A stretch of 64,000 bases of DNA from the NCBI GenBank assembly GCA_964609025.1, contig CAZSQM010000013.1, positions 1 through 64,000 on the forward strand. Direction: 5' to 3'. Every line of letters starts with the position of its first letter. Positions within the stretch are counted from its first letter, which is position 1. This stretch comes from SIG307 sp964609025 (GTDB taxonomy: Bacteria; Bacillota; Clostridia; Lachnospirales; Lachnospiraceae). Positions 7,267-14,988 of the stretch are shown here, piece by piece. The notes under the pieces are model-generated. The model did not search any database. It saw only the letters and a program-made list of their open reading frames with translations, and was not told the origin of the DNA. The position numbers were made by a program, and so were the translations under genes.

Positions 7267-7695
7267 ATGAACATTGAAGAATTTGCTATGGAAAGAGCAC
7301 AACGCTACTACGATTGGGAAACTTATAAGCATGCTACTAGAGTTGCCAATAGCGTTATGGACAGCCCGGTAATACCGGAAGATATAAAGAGCCATTGCTT
7401 TGCGTTAGCCCTTCTACATAATGTAGTAGAAACTACGGAAAATTATGCCAGAAAAACAAAGACAAATTTATGCGATTCAGGTAATGAGCGGTTGTATAAC
7501 GGCTTAGTATTGCTGACACGCAAGTCATGGGAATCATATCTTGATCATGTCAAACGAATAAAAAACGAGGCTGATAAGCTGCCTGAAGTTTATTGGGCCA
7601 AGTTAGCAGACATACACGACCATCTTCAGTTCGATACAGACCTATCTGACAACTTAAGAGCAACGTATACGGAAGCTTTATCTTATTTAGAGTAG
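7267..7695 (+). CDS. HD-domain protein of the RelA/SpoT hydrolase type, metal ligand altered
   Basis: A 142-residue protein shaped like the small (p)ppGpp-hydrolase HD fold: YKHATRVAN (H22), ALALLHNVVETTENY (H51, N52), LVLLTRKSWESYLDHVKRI and AKLADIHDHLQ (D115). In active family members the second motif is HD. Here the Asp is Asn, which should weaken or abolish metal binding and catalysis. No Shine-Dalgarno stands before the ATG, because a terminator-like hairpin ends 2 bases upstream, so the true start or the translation signal may be lost. It lies between 36-bp repeats B and C. It may be an inactive remnant or a binding protein. Confidence 0.65.
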   Translation: MNIEEFAMERAQRYYDWETYKHATRVANSVMDSPVIPEDIKSHCFALALLHNVVETTENYARKTKTNLCDSGNERLYNGLVLLTRKSWESYLDHVKRIKNEADKLPEVYWAKLADIHDHLQFDTDLSDNLRATYTEALSYLE

Positions 7696-7847
7696 ATATC
7701 TGCAAGGCGACTGTAGATACATTCGTTTTCTCACGACATTGTCAAAGAGAAATTATTCCACATAATATATATGTCCCGGATACACAGTTGTATTCCTTTT
7801 GTTTTTTTGCCGCCATAACGGCGGCATATGGGATCAGCAGCTTATTG

Positions 7848-7883
7848 GTTGAATAATCCGCTCAAAATGGTGTATCGTTCAAC
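7848..7883. repeat. 36-bp inverted-end repeat, copy C
   Basis: It begins GTTGAATAATCCGCTC and ends GTGTATCGTTCAAC. It is identical to copy D over all 36 bases. Its right end supplies the stop codon of the minus-strand HTH-like gene. Confidence 0.88.
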
Positions 7884-8166
7884 TTTTTAATTTTGCTTGA
7901 AGTTCTGCTATTTGAGCTTCTATTGCTTGCTTTTCTGCGTTTGCCTTGTTTCGCTTTCTTATCTCTATACACAAATCTGCATCCATAGCGTCACAGATGC
8001 GTTTTATATCTATAAAAGATATGCCTTGCTTCTTTAATGTATTATAATATGCTTGTGGAATTATGCCCATCTTTTTGCATATTTCGGTTATGTTATTAAA
8101 ATTATTAGTAACTTGAAAAAGCTTTATTTCCCTTTTTAAATCTTCATTATCTGTAAATGTAAACAT
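7879..8166 (-). CDS. Small HTH-like DNA-binding protein with C-terminal coiled coil
   Basis: A 95-residue protein. Residues about 20-65 (NNITEICKKMGI, YYNTLKKQGISFIDIKRICDAM) read like a small Xre-type helix-turn-helix, followed by a basic stretch and a coiled coil (EKQAIEAQIAELQAKL). It has a full signal set: promoter TTGACA-17-TATACT, RBS GAAAGGAG and an ATG at 8166. The stop codon TGA lies inside repeat C, so the native C-terminus may have been trimmed by the event that joined gene and repeat. The gene fills the interval between repeats C and D. Targets are unknown. Confidence 0.7.
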   Translation of the reverse strand: MFTFTDNEDLKREIKLFQVTNNFNNITEICKKMGIIPQAYYNTLKKQGISFIDIKRICDAMDADLCIEIRKRNKANAEKQAIEAQIAELQAKLKS

Positions 8167-8199
8167 TTATTTATCACTCCTTTCAAGTTTGACACTTAC

Positions 8200-8228
8200 A
8201 GTATAAATGTTTTCAATTTATTTGTCAA
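8200..8228 (-). promoter_or_regulatory. Promoter of the HTH-like gene
   Basis: Minus strand: TTGACA (8228-8223), 17-nt spacer, TATACT (8205-8200). The -35 box lies only 6 bases from repeat D, so this interval carries a complete expression unit. Confidence 0.78.
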
Positions 8229-8234
8229 TCATTA

Positions 8235-8270
8235 GTTGAATAATCCGCTCAAAATGGTGTATCGTTCAAC
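8235..8270. repeat. 36-bp inverted-end repeat, copy D
   Basis: It is identical to copy C (7848-7883). The right end abuts an open frame at 8271 that has no start codon. Confidence 0.88.
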
Positions 8271-8408
8271 ATAAAATCGACTATTTACACTGTGGAAGAA
8301 GCAAAAAGACTCGGGTTATCTACTGGTGTCGGAGACAATTATCATGGATTAGGCAAAGAATTGTTGACGAAGTCTATTGATAGTATGGACAATCCATCTG
8401 AAATTTAG
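8271..8408 (+). pseudogene. Gene fragment abutting repeat D
   Basis: A frame open through repeat D and on to TAG 8406-8408 encodes YTVEEAKRLGLSTG, GDNYHGLGKELLTKSI and DSMDNPSEI. It has no start signal. The wording recalls internal parts of large ICE or phage polyvalent proteins (a GLGKxLL..S...DNP pattern), but I cannot name the family with confidence. Both ends seem to be cut: the left by the repeat and the right by an early stop before a GC-rich stretch (8409-8450). Confidence 0.45.
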
Positions 8409-8498
8409 CGGTTCCCGGGTGAATTGGAGCCGCGCGAACCGTGCAGAGAGGAAGACAACTAAATAAATTTACTGCCATATGCAATAAATGGTTTAAGC

Positions 8499-9773
8499 TC
8501 ACTTTCGAACGGTATCGGAAGCAAATGTAATTTTTGTAGCTGTAATATCCGTGACGATTCCCGCAATTCCGATAATGGTTCCTTCTTCACTTCGAACAGC
8601 TGACTTTGTGATTTGATAATACTTTTGGGTCCCGTCAATCACCAGTTCGGATAACAGAATACTTCCTTTTCCGGTTGCAAGAATCCTGAGATCATCCTCA
8701 TAATATTCACGCCCCAGTGCCTCATCTTTTTGAAGCTCCAGATCCGTAAGGCCGATGCCATTATGAGTATCATTTTTATTTTTCAAATGCTTTTCATTGT
8801 ATGAATTGATATACTGATACCTGCATTCTGTGTCTTTAAAAAAGATGATGACCGGCATCTGGCTGATGAGATTTCTGAACCTTTCTTCATTATAGACAGG
8901 ATCATCCTTTCCTGTCTGTTCAAAAAACTCCTGCTTCATAATTCTTTTCGCAGCATACATTTTGCTGTCAGCAATACTTCTGCATTCTTCAAAGGTCATC
9001 TCACCTTCGCGTATCGTGTGGGCTCCATATGCAATGCTCAGTTTGCTTCCTTTAATAAATTTTTTCTGAGCCTTTTCCGTTAAAAGAGCAACGAGACGAT
9101 CTGCTTCATCTTCTCCTGTAGCATTACACAAAATCAGAAATTCATCACCGCCGACCCGGACAGGTACGCAGTTTTCAGGAAGATTTTCCCAAAATAACTC
9201 ACCGGTGCTTCTGAGCAGTTGATCGCCATATTCATGTCCAAACATATCGTTAATATGCTTCAAAAAATTACAGTCACATGCGATAAGTGTAAACGGATAG
9301 ACGGGTGTTTCTTCTTTCAGCCACGATTTCAGATAATTGTTGTTGTATACTCCGGTAATCACATCTGTGACAAACTGTCTTTGAATCTGCTTTTGCAATT
9401 CAAATTCTTTTGTTGCATCAACAACGGTTCCTATAATTCCGATAATGTTACCGTCATTATCCTGTACAGCAGCCTTATTAATTTCGTAATAAAGACTGCC
9501 GTCCGGTGTCTTAAATTCACTATAGCATTTAATGCTTCCGCCTTCTCTCAGAAGCTTCTGATCTTCATCATAATACTGTCTTCCGAGCATTGGGTCATTC
9601 TGGATTTCGAGATCGTTTTTTCCAATGATTCCGTTCTTATTCGTCGAATATATCTGATCACACAACTCGCTACAATAACAATAATCTCCATGTGCATCTT
9701 TCAGAAAAAGGCAACCGGGAAAGCTTTTTAAAAAATGAAGTATAGTATCTAGTGTTAGCATTGTCTGACTCAT
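8499..9773 (-). CDS. PAS-GGDEF-PAS diguanylate cyclase
   Basis: A 424-residue soluble protein with an N-terminal PAS domain (about 10-125, FLKDAHGDYCYC), a GGDEF domain (about 130-285) and a second PAS domain (about 305-415). The active-site loop VRVGGDEF (205-212) and the DVITGVYN start are intact, so it should make c-di-GMP from two GTP. No RxxD inhibitory site is visible before GGDEF. The two PAS domains resemble each other (NDLEIQ..PMLGRQYY and TDLELQ..EALGREYY), which suggests internal duplication. A GGDEF between two PAS domains is less common than at the C-terminus. It is a single gene with an extended -10 promoter at 9830-9838. Confidence 0.92.
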   Translation of the reverse strand: MSQTMLTLDTILHFLKSFPGCLFLKDAHGDYCYCSELCDQIYSTNKNGIIGKNDLEIQNDPMLGRQYYDEDQKLLREGGSIKCYSEFKTPDGSLYYEINKAAVQDNDGNIIGIIGTVVDATKEFELQKQIQRQFVTDVITGVYNNNYLKSWLKEETPVYPFTLIACDCNFLKHINDMFGHEYGDQLLRSTGELFWENLPENCVPVRVGGDEFLILCNATGEDEADRLVALLTEKAQKKFIKGSKLSIAYGAHTIREGEMTFEECRSIADSKMYAAKRIMKQEFFEQTGKDDPVYNEERFRNLISQMPVIIFFKDTECRYQYINSYNEKHLKNKNDTHNGIGLTDLELQKDEALGREYYEDDLRILATGKGSILLSELVIDGTQKYYQITKSAVRSEEGTIIGIAGIVTDITATKITFASDTVRK

Positions 9774-9829
9774 TGTTATTCCCTTTCTTTGGTATATTAT
9801 TTTAGCTTTTCTCTTTGTTATTATAGCAT

Positions 9830-9838
9830 ACTTTTATA
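9830..9838 (-). promoter_or_regulatory. Extended -10 of the diguanylate cyclase gene
   Basis: Minus strand TGC-TATAAT (9838-9830), 56 bases before the ATG. The -35 region is weak, as is usual for extended -10 promoters. Confidence 0.5.
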
Positions 9839-9874
9839 ACAGTAATTGACAGATTCAAACCATATCGTTTTAGT

Positions 9875-10438
9875 TTAGTTATCCGAATATAATTTTTCTA
9901 CCGTCCGGACAAAACGGAGTACGTCTTCCGGAGCGTCTAAGCCGTACAATATGCCGTAAGGAATACTATAGTCCCAGTGAACCGGAATCGAAACAAGCCC
10001 CGGGTGAACCTCCTGCCGGCATTCGATGGTGAGTAGGACATTTCCTGTTTCCGCACAGCGGTTAAATACAGACAAGTCATAAAACGGTGGAGTATCTTCT
10101 ATATGAATTATTTTTTTGTATCTGCCGAGAGGCAAAAAATTACATCGGGAAACCCATGCTTTAGAGTCGCATACTCCGATTAAAAAGTCGAATTTTTCTC
10201 CAAACTGCTCAATTTCCTTGAGGATGCCTTCGTGGTTATCTTCGAATGGAACAAGGTGCAGTTTGTATTCCGGAAACTCCTGGTTCACACGATACCATAA
10301 ATCCATAAAGGGTTTGGCAGGGTTTAAAAGAGATGTTCCGACGCAAAAGGTTGTGGACTCTGCATACAGGGTGGCTTTGGCGCTTGCAATCGATTTTTTG
10401 GAGTAATCGATTATGCATAAGGCACCTCCGAAACCGAT
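9875..10438 (-). pseudogene. LysR-type regulator remnant lacking the HTH domain
   Basis: The minus-strand frame encodes most of a LysR effector-binding domain: IIDYSKKSIASAKATLYAES, CVGTSLLNPAKPFMDLWYRV, LHLVPFEDNHEGILKEI, DFLIGVCDSKAWVSRC, YDLSVFNRCAETGNVLLTIE and VHPGLVSIPVHWDYSIPYGILY. This is the order seen in a LysR group common in Clostridia. The N-terminal winged-helix domain is absent: the homologous frame begins near 10438 without a start codon. The stretch between GVCDSKAW and YDLSVFN is shorter than usual, so an internal deletion is likely as well. The first in-frame ATG (10306) is in mid-domain. It is not functional as a DNA-binding regulator. Confidence 0.75.
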
Positions 10439-10494
10439 GTATAATTTTTAACAATATAATAATAACATAAGGGTGATTCCGTGTCAAGAAAGGT

Positions 10495-10537
10495 AAAAAT
10501 ACCCCAGACGGTATAAAGACTGCCTGGGGTATTTTTT
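10495..10537. terminator. Bidirectional intrinsic terminator
   Basis: AAAAATACCCCAG (10495-10507) pairs with CTGGGGTATTTTT (10524-10536). A run of six T follows on the plus strand, and five A precede the stem for the minus strand. It separates the LysR remnant from the alkaline phosphatase gene. Confidence 0.85.
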
Positions 10538-10629
10538 ACGCATGTTTTACAAAAAACCTGTTTTGGATTTTATATTGCCCGGTTAGAATAAGAGTGTCCC
10601 TAGAGAAAATGTGATTAAAGGAGAACGAA

Positions 10630-12276
10630 ATGAGAAAGAACGCAAAAAAAGTAACAGCATTATTCGTATCGGGTTTGTTATTAATGAACCTGGCAGCATG
10701 CGGCACAAAGGCGTCAGCGGACAATCAGCAGGCGGTCGGTAACGCGACAAAGGCACCGGTAAGCAGTCAGCAGGCGGAGAATAACGTCACGAAGGCGCCG
10801 GTAAGCAACGAGAAGTCTACGGGTGCGGAGAGCACGGAGAACAACGAAATGAAGACTCCGAAATATGTATTCATGTTTATCGGTGACGGAATGAGTTATC
10901 CGCAGATACAATCGACGGCGGATTATCTGGGAGCCCTGACGGATGAAGACTATTTCATGGCGCAGCCGAGTCTGGATGATAACAAGGGAGCCATTCTGGA
11001 CGGCCCGCAGTATTTAAATTTTATGAACTTTGCAGCAGCGGGTTCTGCGATAACCTATGACAGCAATTCCTTCGCACCGGATTCCGCGTCTACGGCAACA
11101 TCGTTATCCACGGGAAAGAAAACCTATTCCGGCACAATCAATATGGATGAAACCGGAACAACGGCGTATGAAACGATTACCGAAAAGGTACACAAGCAGC
11201 TTGGTATGAAGGTAGGCATTATTTCCTCGGTTAATCTGAATCATGCAACGCCGGCTGCCTACTATGCACATCAGGCAAGCAGAAATAGTTATTACGAAAT
11301 AGGGGTGGAGCTTGTAAAATCCGGCTTTGAGTATTTTGCGGGCGGCGGCTTAAAGAAAGTGACCGGTTATGACGCAGAGAATCCGGAGAAAAATCTTTAT
11401 GAAATGGCGTCGGAAAACGGCTACAAGGTAGTAATGACGCAGGCGGAAGCAGAGCAGGTATCGGCGGCAGACGGGAAGGTGATTATTATTGACGAGAATC
11501 TTGCGGATTCGGCTGCCATGGCCTATGAGCTTGACCGAACGGCGGATATGTGGTCCTTAGCCGATTATGTGGCAAAGGGGATTGAAGTATTGGATAATGA
11601 CAAGGGCTTCTTTATGATGTGCGAGGGCGGAAAAATCGACTGGGCCTGCCATGCAAACGACGCGGCCTCCACAATTTCGGATACCGTTGCATTGGCAAAC
11701 GCCGTTCAGGTGGCAGTGGATTTTGCAAAGAATCATGCGGAGGAAACGTTGATTATTGTAACGGGTGACCATGAAACCGGCGGTCTTACCATCGGCTTTG
11801 CAGGAACGGATTACGATACTTACTTAACTCTTCTGCAAAGTCAGAAAATCTCTTTTGCGAAATATGACAGCGATTATGTGACAGCATACAAAGCAAATAA
11901 GACCTCCTTTGAAGATGTATTAAAGGATATCGAAGCGTTATTCGGATTAAAAGCGGCAGGAAGTGAAAACGATAAGCTGGTATTGACGGAATACGAGAAG
12001 GAACAGTTAAAAACAGCATACAACAAGAGTATCAATGCTGCGGAAACGGGGGAGGCCGCCCAGCGGGAGTATGTCATGTACGGTACCTATGAACCGCTTA
12101 CCGTAACCGTTACCCATATCTTAAATAACAAATCGGGCGTGTCCTTTACCTCTTACAGTCATACGGGACTTCCGGTCGCAGTGCTTGCGGACGGAGTCAA
12201 TGCGGAGGTGTTCAACGGATATTATGACAACACCGAGGTGTATGATAAACTGGCGGAAATGTTAAAGATAAAGTAA
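10630..12276 (+). CDS. Alkaline phosphatase lipoprotein
   Basis: A 548-residue secreted PhoA-family phosphomonoesterase. A signal peptide ends in the lipobox LAAC (C24), so it should be tethered to the outer face of the membrane. A Ser/Thr/Gln-rich linker (25-75) holds two copies of a KAPVS motif. The catalytic domain shows FIGDGMSYPQ (metal Asp), PDSASTATSLSTGKKTYSG (nucleophile S152), EGGKIDWACHAND and TGDHETGGL (metal ligands). RBS AAAGGAG is 7 bases before the ATG. It frees phosphate from organic esters outside the cell. No Pho box was sought in detail. Confidence 0.95.
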   Translation: MRKNAKKVTALFVSGLLLMNLAACGTKASADNQQAVGNATKAPVSSQQAENNVTKAPVSNEKSTGAESTENNEMKTPKYVFMFIGDGMSYPQIQSTADYLGALTDEDYFMAQPSLDDNKGAILDGPQYLNFMNFAAAGSAITYDSNSFAPDSASTATSLSTGKKTYSGTINMDETGTTAYETITEKVHKQLGMKVGIISSVNLNHATPAAYYAHQASRNSYYEIGVELVKSGFEYFAGGGLKKVTGYDAENPEKNLYEMASENGYKVVMTQAEAEQVSAADGKVIIIDENLADSAAMAYELDRTADMWSLADYVAKGIEVLDNDKGFFMMCEGGKIDWACHANDAASTISDTVALANAVQVAVDFAKNHAEETLIIVTGDHETGGLTIGFAGTDYDTYLTLLQSQKISFAKYDSDYVTAYKANKTSFEDVLKDIEALFGLKAAGSENDKLVLTEYEKEQLKTAYNKSINAAETGEAAQREYVMYGTYEPLTVTVTHILNNKSGVSFTSYSHTGLPVAVLADGVNAEVFNGYYDNTEVYDKLAEMLKIK

Positions 12277-12305
12277 TTCACTGTATGTTTTTCTCTCTCT
12301 TAGAC

Positions 12306-12342
12306 GGGACTGTCGCACCGGATGGGTGCGGCAGCCCCTTAT
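12306..12342 (+). terminator. Probable terminator after the phosphatase gene
   Basis: A GC-rich hairpin, GGG-CTG-CGCACC (12306-12319) with GGTGCG-CAG-CCCC (12325-12338), has two small mismatches and is followed by only TTATT. It may be leaky, allowing readthrough into the YibE/F gene. Confidence 0.5.
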
Positions 12343-12363
12343 TGCATATGAATGGAGCAGGAC

Positions 12364-13536
12364 ATGGACAAAGATAAAAGAAAACAACAATGGCGCTATT
12401 ATGCGCCGCTTATTGTGTGTAGTTTGATTATTGTGATATTATTTCTGCTGCCGACCGGATACGAGGAGGCGCTTCAATATCAGAAGGCGGACCGGTGCGT
12501 GGCAGAGGTGGTGGAAACGGACGATTCGGCGATTATAGATACCGGTCTTGTGCGGGCGGGAGAACAACGCTGTAAAATCAGATTGCTGAACGGGCAATAC
12601 GAAGGGGAAGAAGTAATCGGAGTGAATATGCTGCGCGGCTCTTTAGAGCAGGATAAGATTTTTGCGGCAGGGGATAAGGCATTAGTGGTAGTAAGTCATA
12701 AAGACGGCGTTATCAGTAATGTTACCATGATTGACCATTACCGCGTTCCGTGGGAAATTGTAATGGGAGCGGGTTTTATTTTATTTTTAATACTATTTGC
12801 CGGAAAAACCGGACTTCGCGCAATTTTTTCTTTTGTGTTGACCGTTCTTGCCTTATGGAAGCTGCTGGTGCCGTTGTATCTGGCAGGCTGGAACCCTATC
12901 TGGATCGGATTGGCGGTAACACTGTTCCTGACGACAATCATTATTTCGCTGGTATACGGTTTTGACAGGCGGAGTGCAGCCGCCGTAGCAGGTTCTTTTC
13001 TGGGCATATCGGTGACATGTATTTTAGGGATTCTATTCACGGATGTATTCAAAATACATGGCGCCGTGATGTCCTATTCCGAGAGTCTTTTGTATGCGGG
13101 CTATCAATCGCTGAATCTGACTCAGATTTTCATGGCGTCGATTTTTATCGGTGCCTCCGGGGCAATTATGGATTTGGCGGTGGATATTACGTCAGCGGTG
13201 AAGGAGGTAGTAGATAAAAAGCCGGAGATTACCCGCAGAGAAGCAATCAAATCGGGAATGAATGTGGGACGTGCGGCAATGGGAACGATGACGACAACAT
13301 TACTGCTGGCATACTCCGGAGGGTATATCGCATTGCTTATGGTATTCATGGCGCAGGGAACGCCGTTATCTCATATTTTCAATTATAAGTATGTATCCGC
13401 CGAGATGATACATACGGTGATAGGTTCCTTTGGATTAGTGACGGTAGCGCCGTTTACCGCAATTTGTGCGGGATGCTTTCTTACAAAGAAGGTAAGGAAA
13501 TCCGCGTTGGAAGAAGGGCAGGATACAAAGGCCTGA
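12364..13536 (+). CDS. YibE/F-family membrane protein
   Basis: About 390 residues. One N-terminal membrane segment is followed by an extracytoplasmic beta-rich domain (about 45-130, C-x-I-R-L-L-N-G-Q-Y-E-G) and then seven hydrophobic segments with the family motifs MDLAVDITSAV and GRAAMGTMTTTLLLAYSGG. This is the fused YibE/F layout. The molecular function of the family is not settled; a transport role is often proposed. An in-frame ATG lies at 12352, but the GGAGCAGG at 12355-12362 favours the ATG at 12364. It follows the phosphatase gene in the same direction. Confidence 0.88.
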   Translation: MDKDKRKQQWRYYAPLIVCSLIIVILFLLPTGYEEALQYQKADRCVAEVVETDDSAIIDTGLVRAGEQRCKIRLLNGQYEGEEVIGVNMLRGSLEQDKIFAAGDKALVVVSHKDGVISNVTMIDHYRVPWEIVMGAGFILFLILFAGKTGLRAIFSFVLTVLALWKLLVPLYLAGWNPIWIGLAVTLFLTTIIISLVYGFDRRSAAAVAGSFLGISVTCILGILFTDVFKIHGAVMSYSESLLYAGYQSLNLTQIFMASIFIGASGAIMDLAVDITSAVKEVVDKKPEITRREAIKSGMNVGRAAMGTMTTTLLLAYSGGYIALLMVFMAQGTPLSHIFNYKYVSAEMIHTVIGSFGLVTVAPFTAICAGCFLTKKVRKSALEEGQDTKA

Positions 13537-13602
13537 GGAAGCACAAAATGTCGGGATACGCATACAATGCAGTAATATCTCTATCTTTTCTACGGAGGAA
13601 TT

Positions 13603-14496
13603 ATGAATACGGATTATTATGTTGTAAAGTCCCTGGAGCTGCATTTGTTTTTCGGGCGTATCATGAAGGAGCATTCGCTGTTTTTAAGGGCCGGTTTTAC
13701 TCCTGCGAACATGCAATTTTCCAGCCGGGCAGAGTTTTTCAAAAGGGAATTTGAAAAATTACTGAGTCAGGCGGTGACGCTTAGCGACGGTGTGGTAAGC
13801 CGGAAAGTGCTGTGTTCGGGAGAAGTGGTGACAGAGTTTACGGCAATGGCGGAACGGCAGACAGAGCGTTTCACCGGTATAGCAATCAATAAAGAGATAA
13901 CGGGCAGAGAACTGCGTTTAAGCAGCGGCTGCTGTGAACAAACTGCGGGGGCGGGAAAATGCAGACAGGTGCAGCAGATGAACCGTACCGCGCTCCGGCT
14001 GTTAGACGGGCTTATTTCTTTTAAGGAAAGCATCTTAGAGAATGTCTTGTGCTGCGAAATGTTTACCATGAATTATCCGCTGTTAATTGAGCATATACTT
14101 AGGGAAGCAAGGCTGTACCGGGACTATGTGGAGATACTGGAAAGGGAAGGGTGTTTAGACGACTGTTCCATGAAAGGAATGGAGTGCTTCTGGAATCAGA
14201 TTATGATGGAACACGCTTTGTTTATACGAGGGCTGCTGGACCCGACCGAAGCAGAACTGCTCCATTCGGCAGACGAGTTTGCGGAGGATTATGCCGCATT
14301 GCTGGAAAGCTGCTGCTCTGCACAGAAGCAGACAATGAGAGAGGCGTCTTTGGAGAAAACCATGAAGTTCAGGGAATTCAAGACGGCCGGCACGCAGGGA
14401 ATTACGGAATGCAAAATCCGCTCGGTGATTCTGCCGCTTCTTGCGGACCATGTACTGCGTGAAGCAAATCATTATATCCGGCTGTTACAGTGCTAG
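13603..14496 (+). CDS. DUF2935 ferritin-like duplicated helical protein
   Basis: A 297-residue all-helical protein made of two similar halves. Each half has the DUF2935 signature: LHLFFGRIMKEHSLFLRAGFTP (near 15) and ECFWNQIMMEHALFIRGLLDPTE (near 190), and each half ends in an EH/REA helix (LLIEHILREARLYRDYV and LADHVLREANHYIRLL). The repeated Glu and His pattern suggests a four-helix metal site of ferritin type. The biochemical role is unknown. The start has RBS ACGGAGGA. It lies 66 bases after the YibE/F gene, without a clear terminator between them. Confidence 0.88.
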   Translation: MNTDYYVVKSLELHLFFGRIMKEHSLFLRAGFTPANMQFSSRAEFFKREFEKLLSQAVTLSDGVVSRKVLCSGEVVTEFTAMAERQTERFTGIAINKEITGRELRLSSGCCEQTAGAGKCRQVQQMNRTALRLLDGLISFKESILENVLCCEMFTMNYPLLIEHILREARLYRDYVEILEREGCLDDCSMKGMECFWNQIMMEHALFIRGLLDPTEAELLHSADEFAEDYAALLESCCSAQKQTMREASLEKTMKFREFKTAGTQGITECKIRSVILPLLADHVLREANHYIRLLQC

Positions 14497-14583
14497 AGGA
14501 GCAGGCAATTCAAAGAACGAAGCCTCCGCTTTTTGGCACCGCTGCGGGACTCTCGGCGTCAGGGTCTAGTTCCGGGCGCGGAC

Positions 14584-14779
14584 CTTTGCACAGGGGAAAG
14601 GTCCTTTCGCTGGTTCAGGATATTAGACTTTCTAATTGCTCCGGTAAAGTTGCAAAACAGTCACGCAACCGACCTTTACGCGCCCTCCGTGGCGCGTGCC
14701 GGTCTGGCCCGGACGTCCTGTCCGGGCCTTGCTGGCGTCAAACGGAGCAATAAGAAAGTCTATTATCCTGCACAAAGTA
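14584..14779. repeat. Fold-back element, copy 1 (partial)
   Basis: The core shared with copies at 27686 and 43000 is present: GACTTTCTAATTGCTCCG, two nested GC-rich hairpins (CGCGCC..GGCGCG and GGCCCGGAC..GTCCGGGCC), then CGGAGCAATAAGAAAGTC. The TTTGCACAGG and CCTGCACAAAG arms are there but the outermost arms of the other copies are not, so this copy is shorter or eroded. It lies in the 490-base gap between the DUF2935 and azlC genes, followed at once by a terminator. Confidence 0.85.
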
Positions 14780-14785
14780 ACCCAA

Positions 14786-14820
14786 AAAAGAGGCTGCGTA
14801 CCGGATGCGCAGTCTCTTTT
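14786..14820. terminator. Bidirectional terminator
   Basis: AAAAGAG-G-CTGCG (14786-14798) pairs with CGCAG-T-CTCTTTT (14808-14820). The T and A runs form the outer part of the stem, so it can work in both directions. The azlC promoter starts 3 bases later. Confidence 0.78.
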
Positions 14821-14822
14821 AC

Positions 14823-14851
14823 TTGCGAATTATGGGAAGATATGTTATTCT
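14823..14851 (+). promoter_or_regulatory. Promoter of azlCD
   Basis: TTGCGA (14823-14828), 17-nt spacer, TATTCT (14846-14851). It would give a 5' leader of about 130 nt before the azlC start. Confidence 0.55.
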
Positions 14852-14879
14852 ATGTAAGGATTACGGTGAAAGTTTAGGA

Positions 14880-14974
14880 AGCCGGACCGCCGGAAGACGG
14901 CTGACCGGCAAGTTTCATGGATACATGCGGCGCTAAGCAGAGTCAGGCCGCCGGGCGCAGACTGAGCTTAGCAA
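14880..14974 (+). promoter_or_regulatory. Structured 5' leader of azlCD
   Basis: Two hairpins are predicted by eye. The first is GCCGG-AC-CGCCG with CGGC-TGA-CCGGC around GAAGA (14880-14909). The second is a long stem GCTAAGC (14934-14940) with GCTTAGC (14967-14973) holding AGTC/GACT and a GC-rich top. The second stem ends directly at the AAAGGAGG Shine-Dalgarno, so it could control ribosome access. I do not recognise a known riboswitch or T-box pattern. Confidence 0.4.
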
Positions 14975-14988
14975 AGGAGGAACAGAAA

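Noticed and set aside
6698..8270. The four 36-bp repeats as a CRISPR array
   Set aside because: Length and inverted ends are like a CRISPR repeat, but the gaps are 261, 817 and 351 bases and contain genes, and no cas gene is present.
6698..8270. The 36-bp repeats as integron attC sites
   Set aside because: The 7-base ends read GTTRRRY at the left and RYYYAAC at the right, the reverse of the attC order, and the size and symmetry do not fit. No IntI-type integrase is seen.
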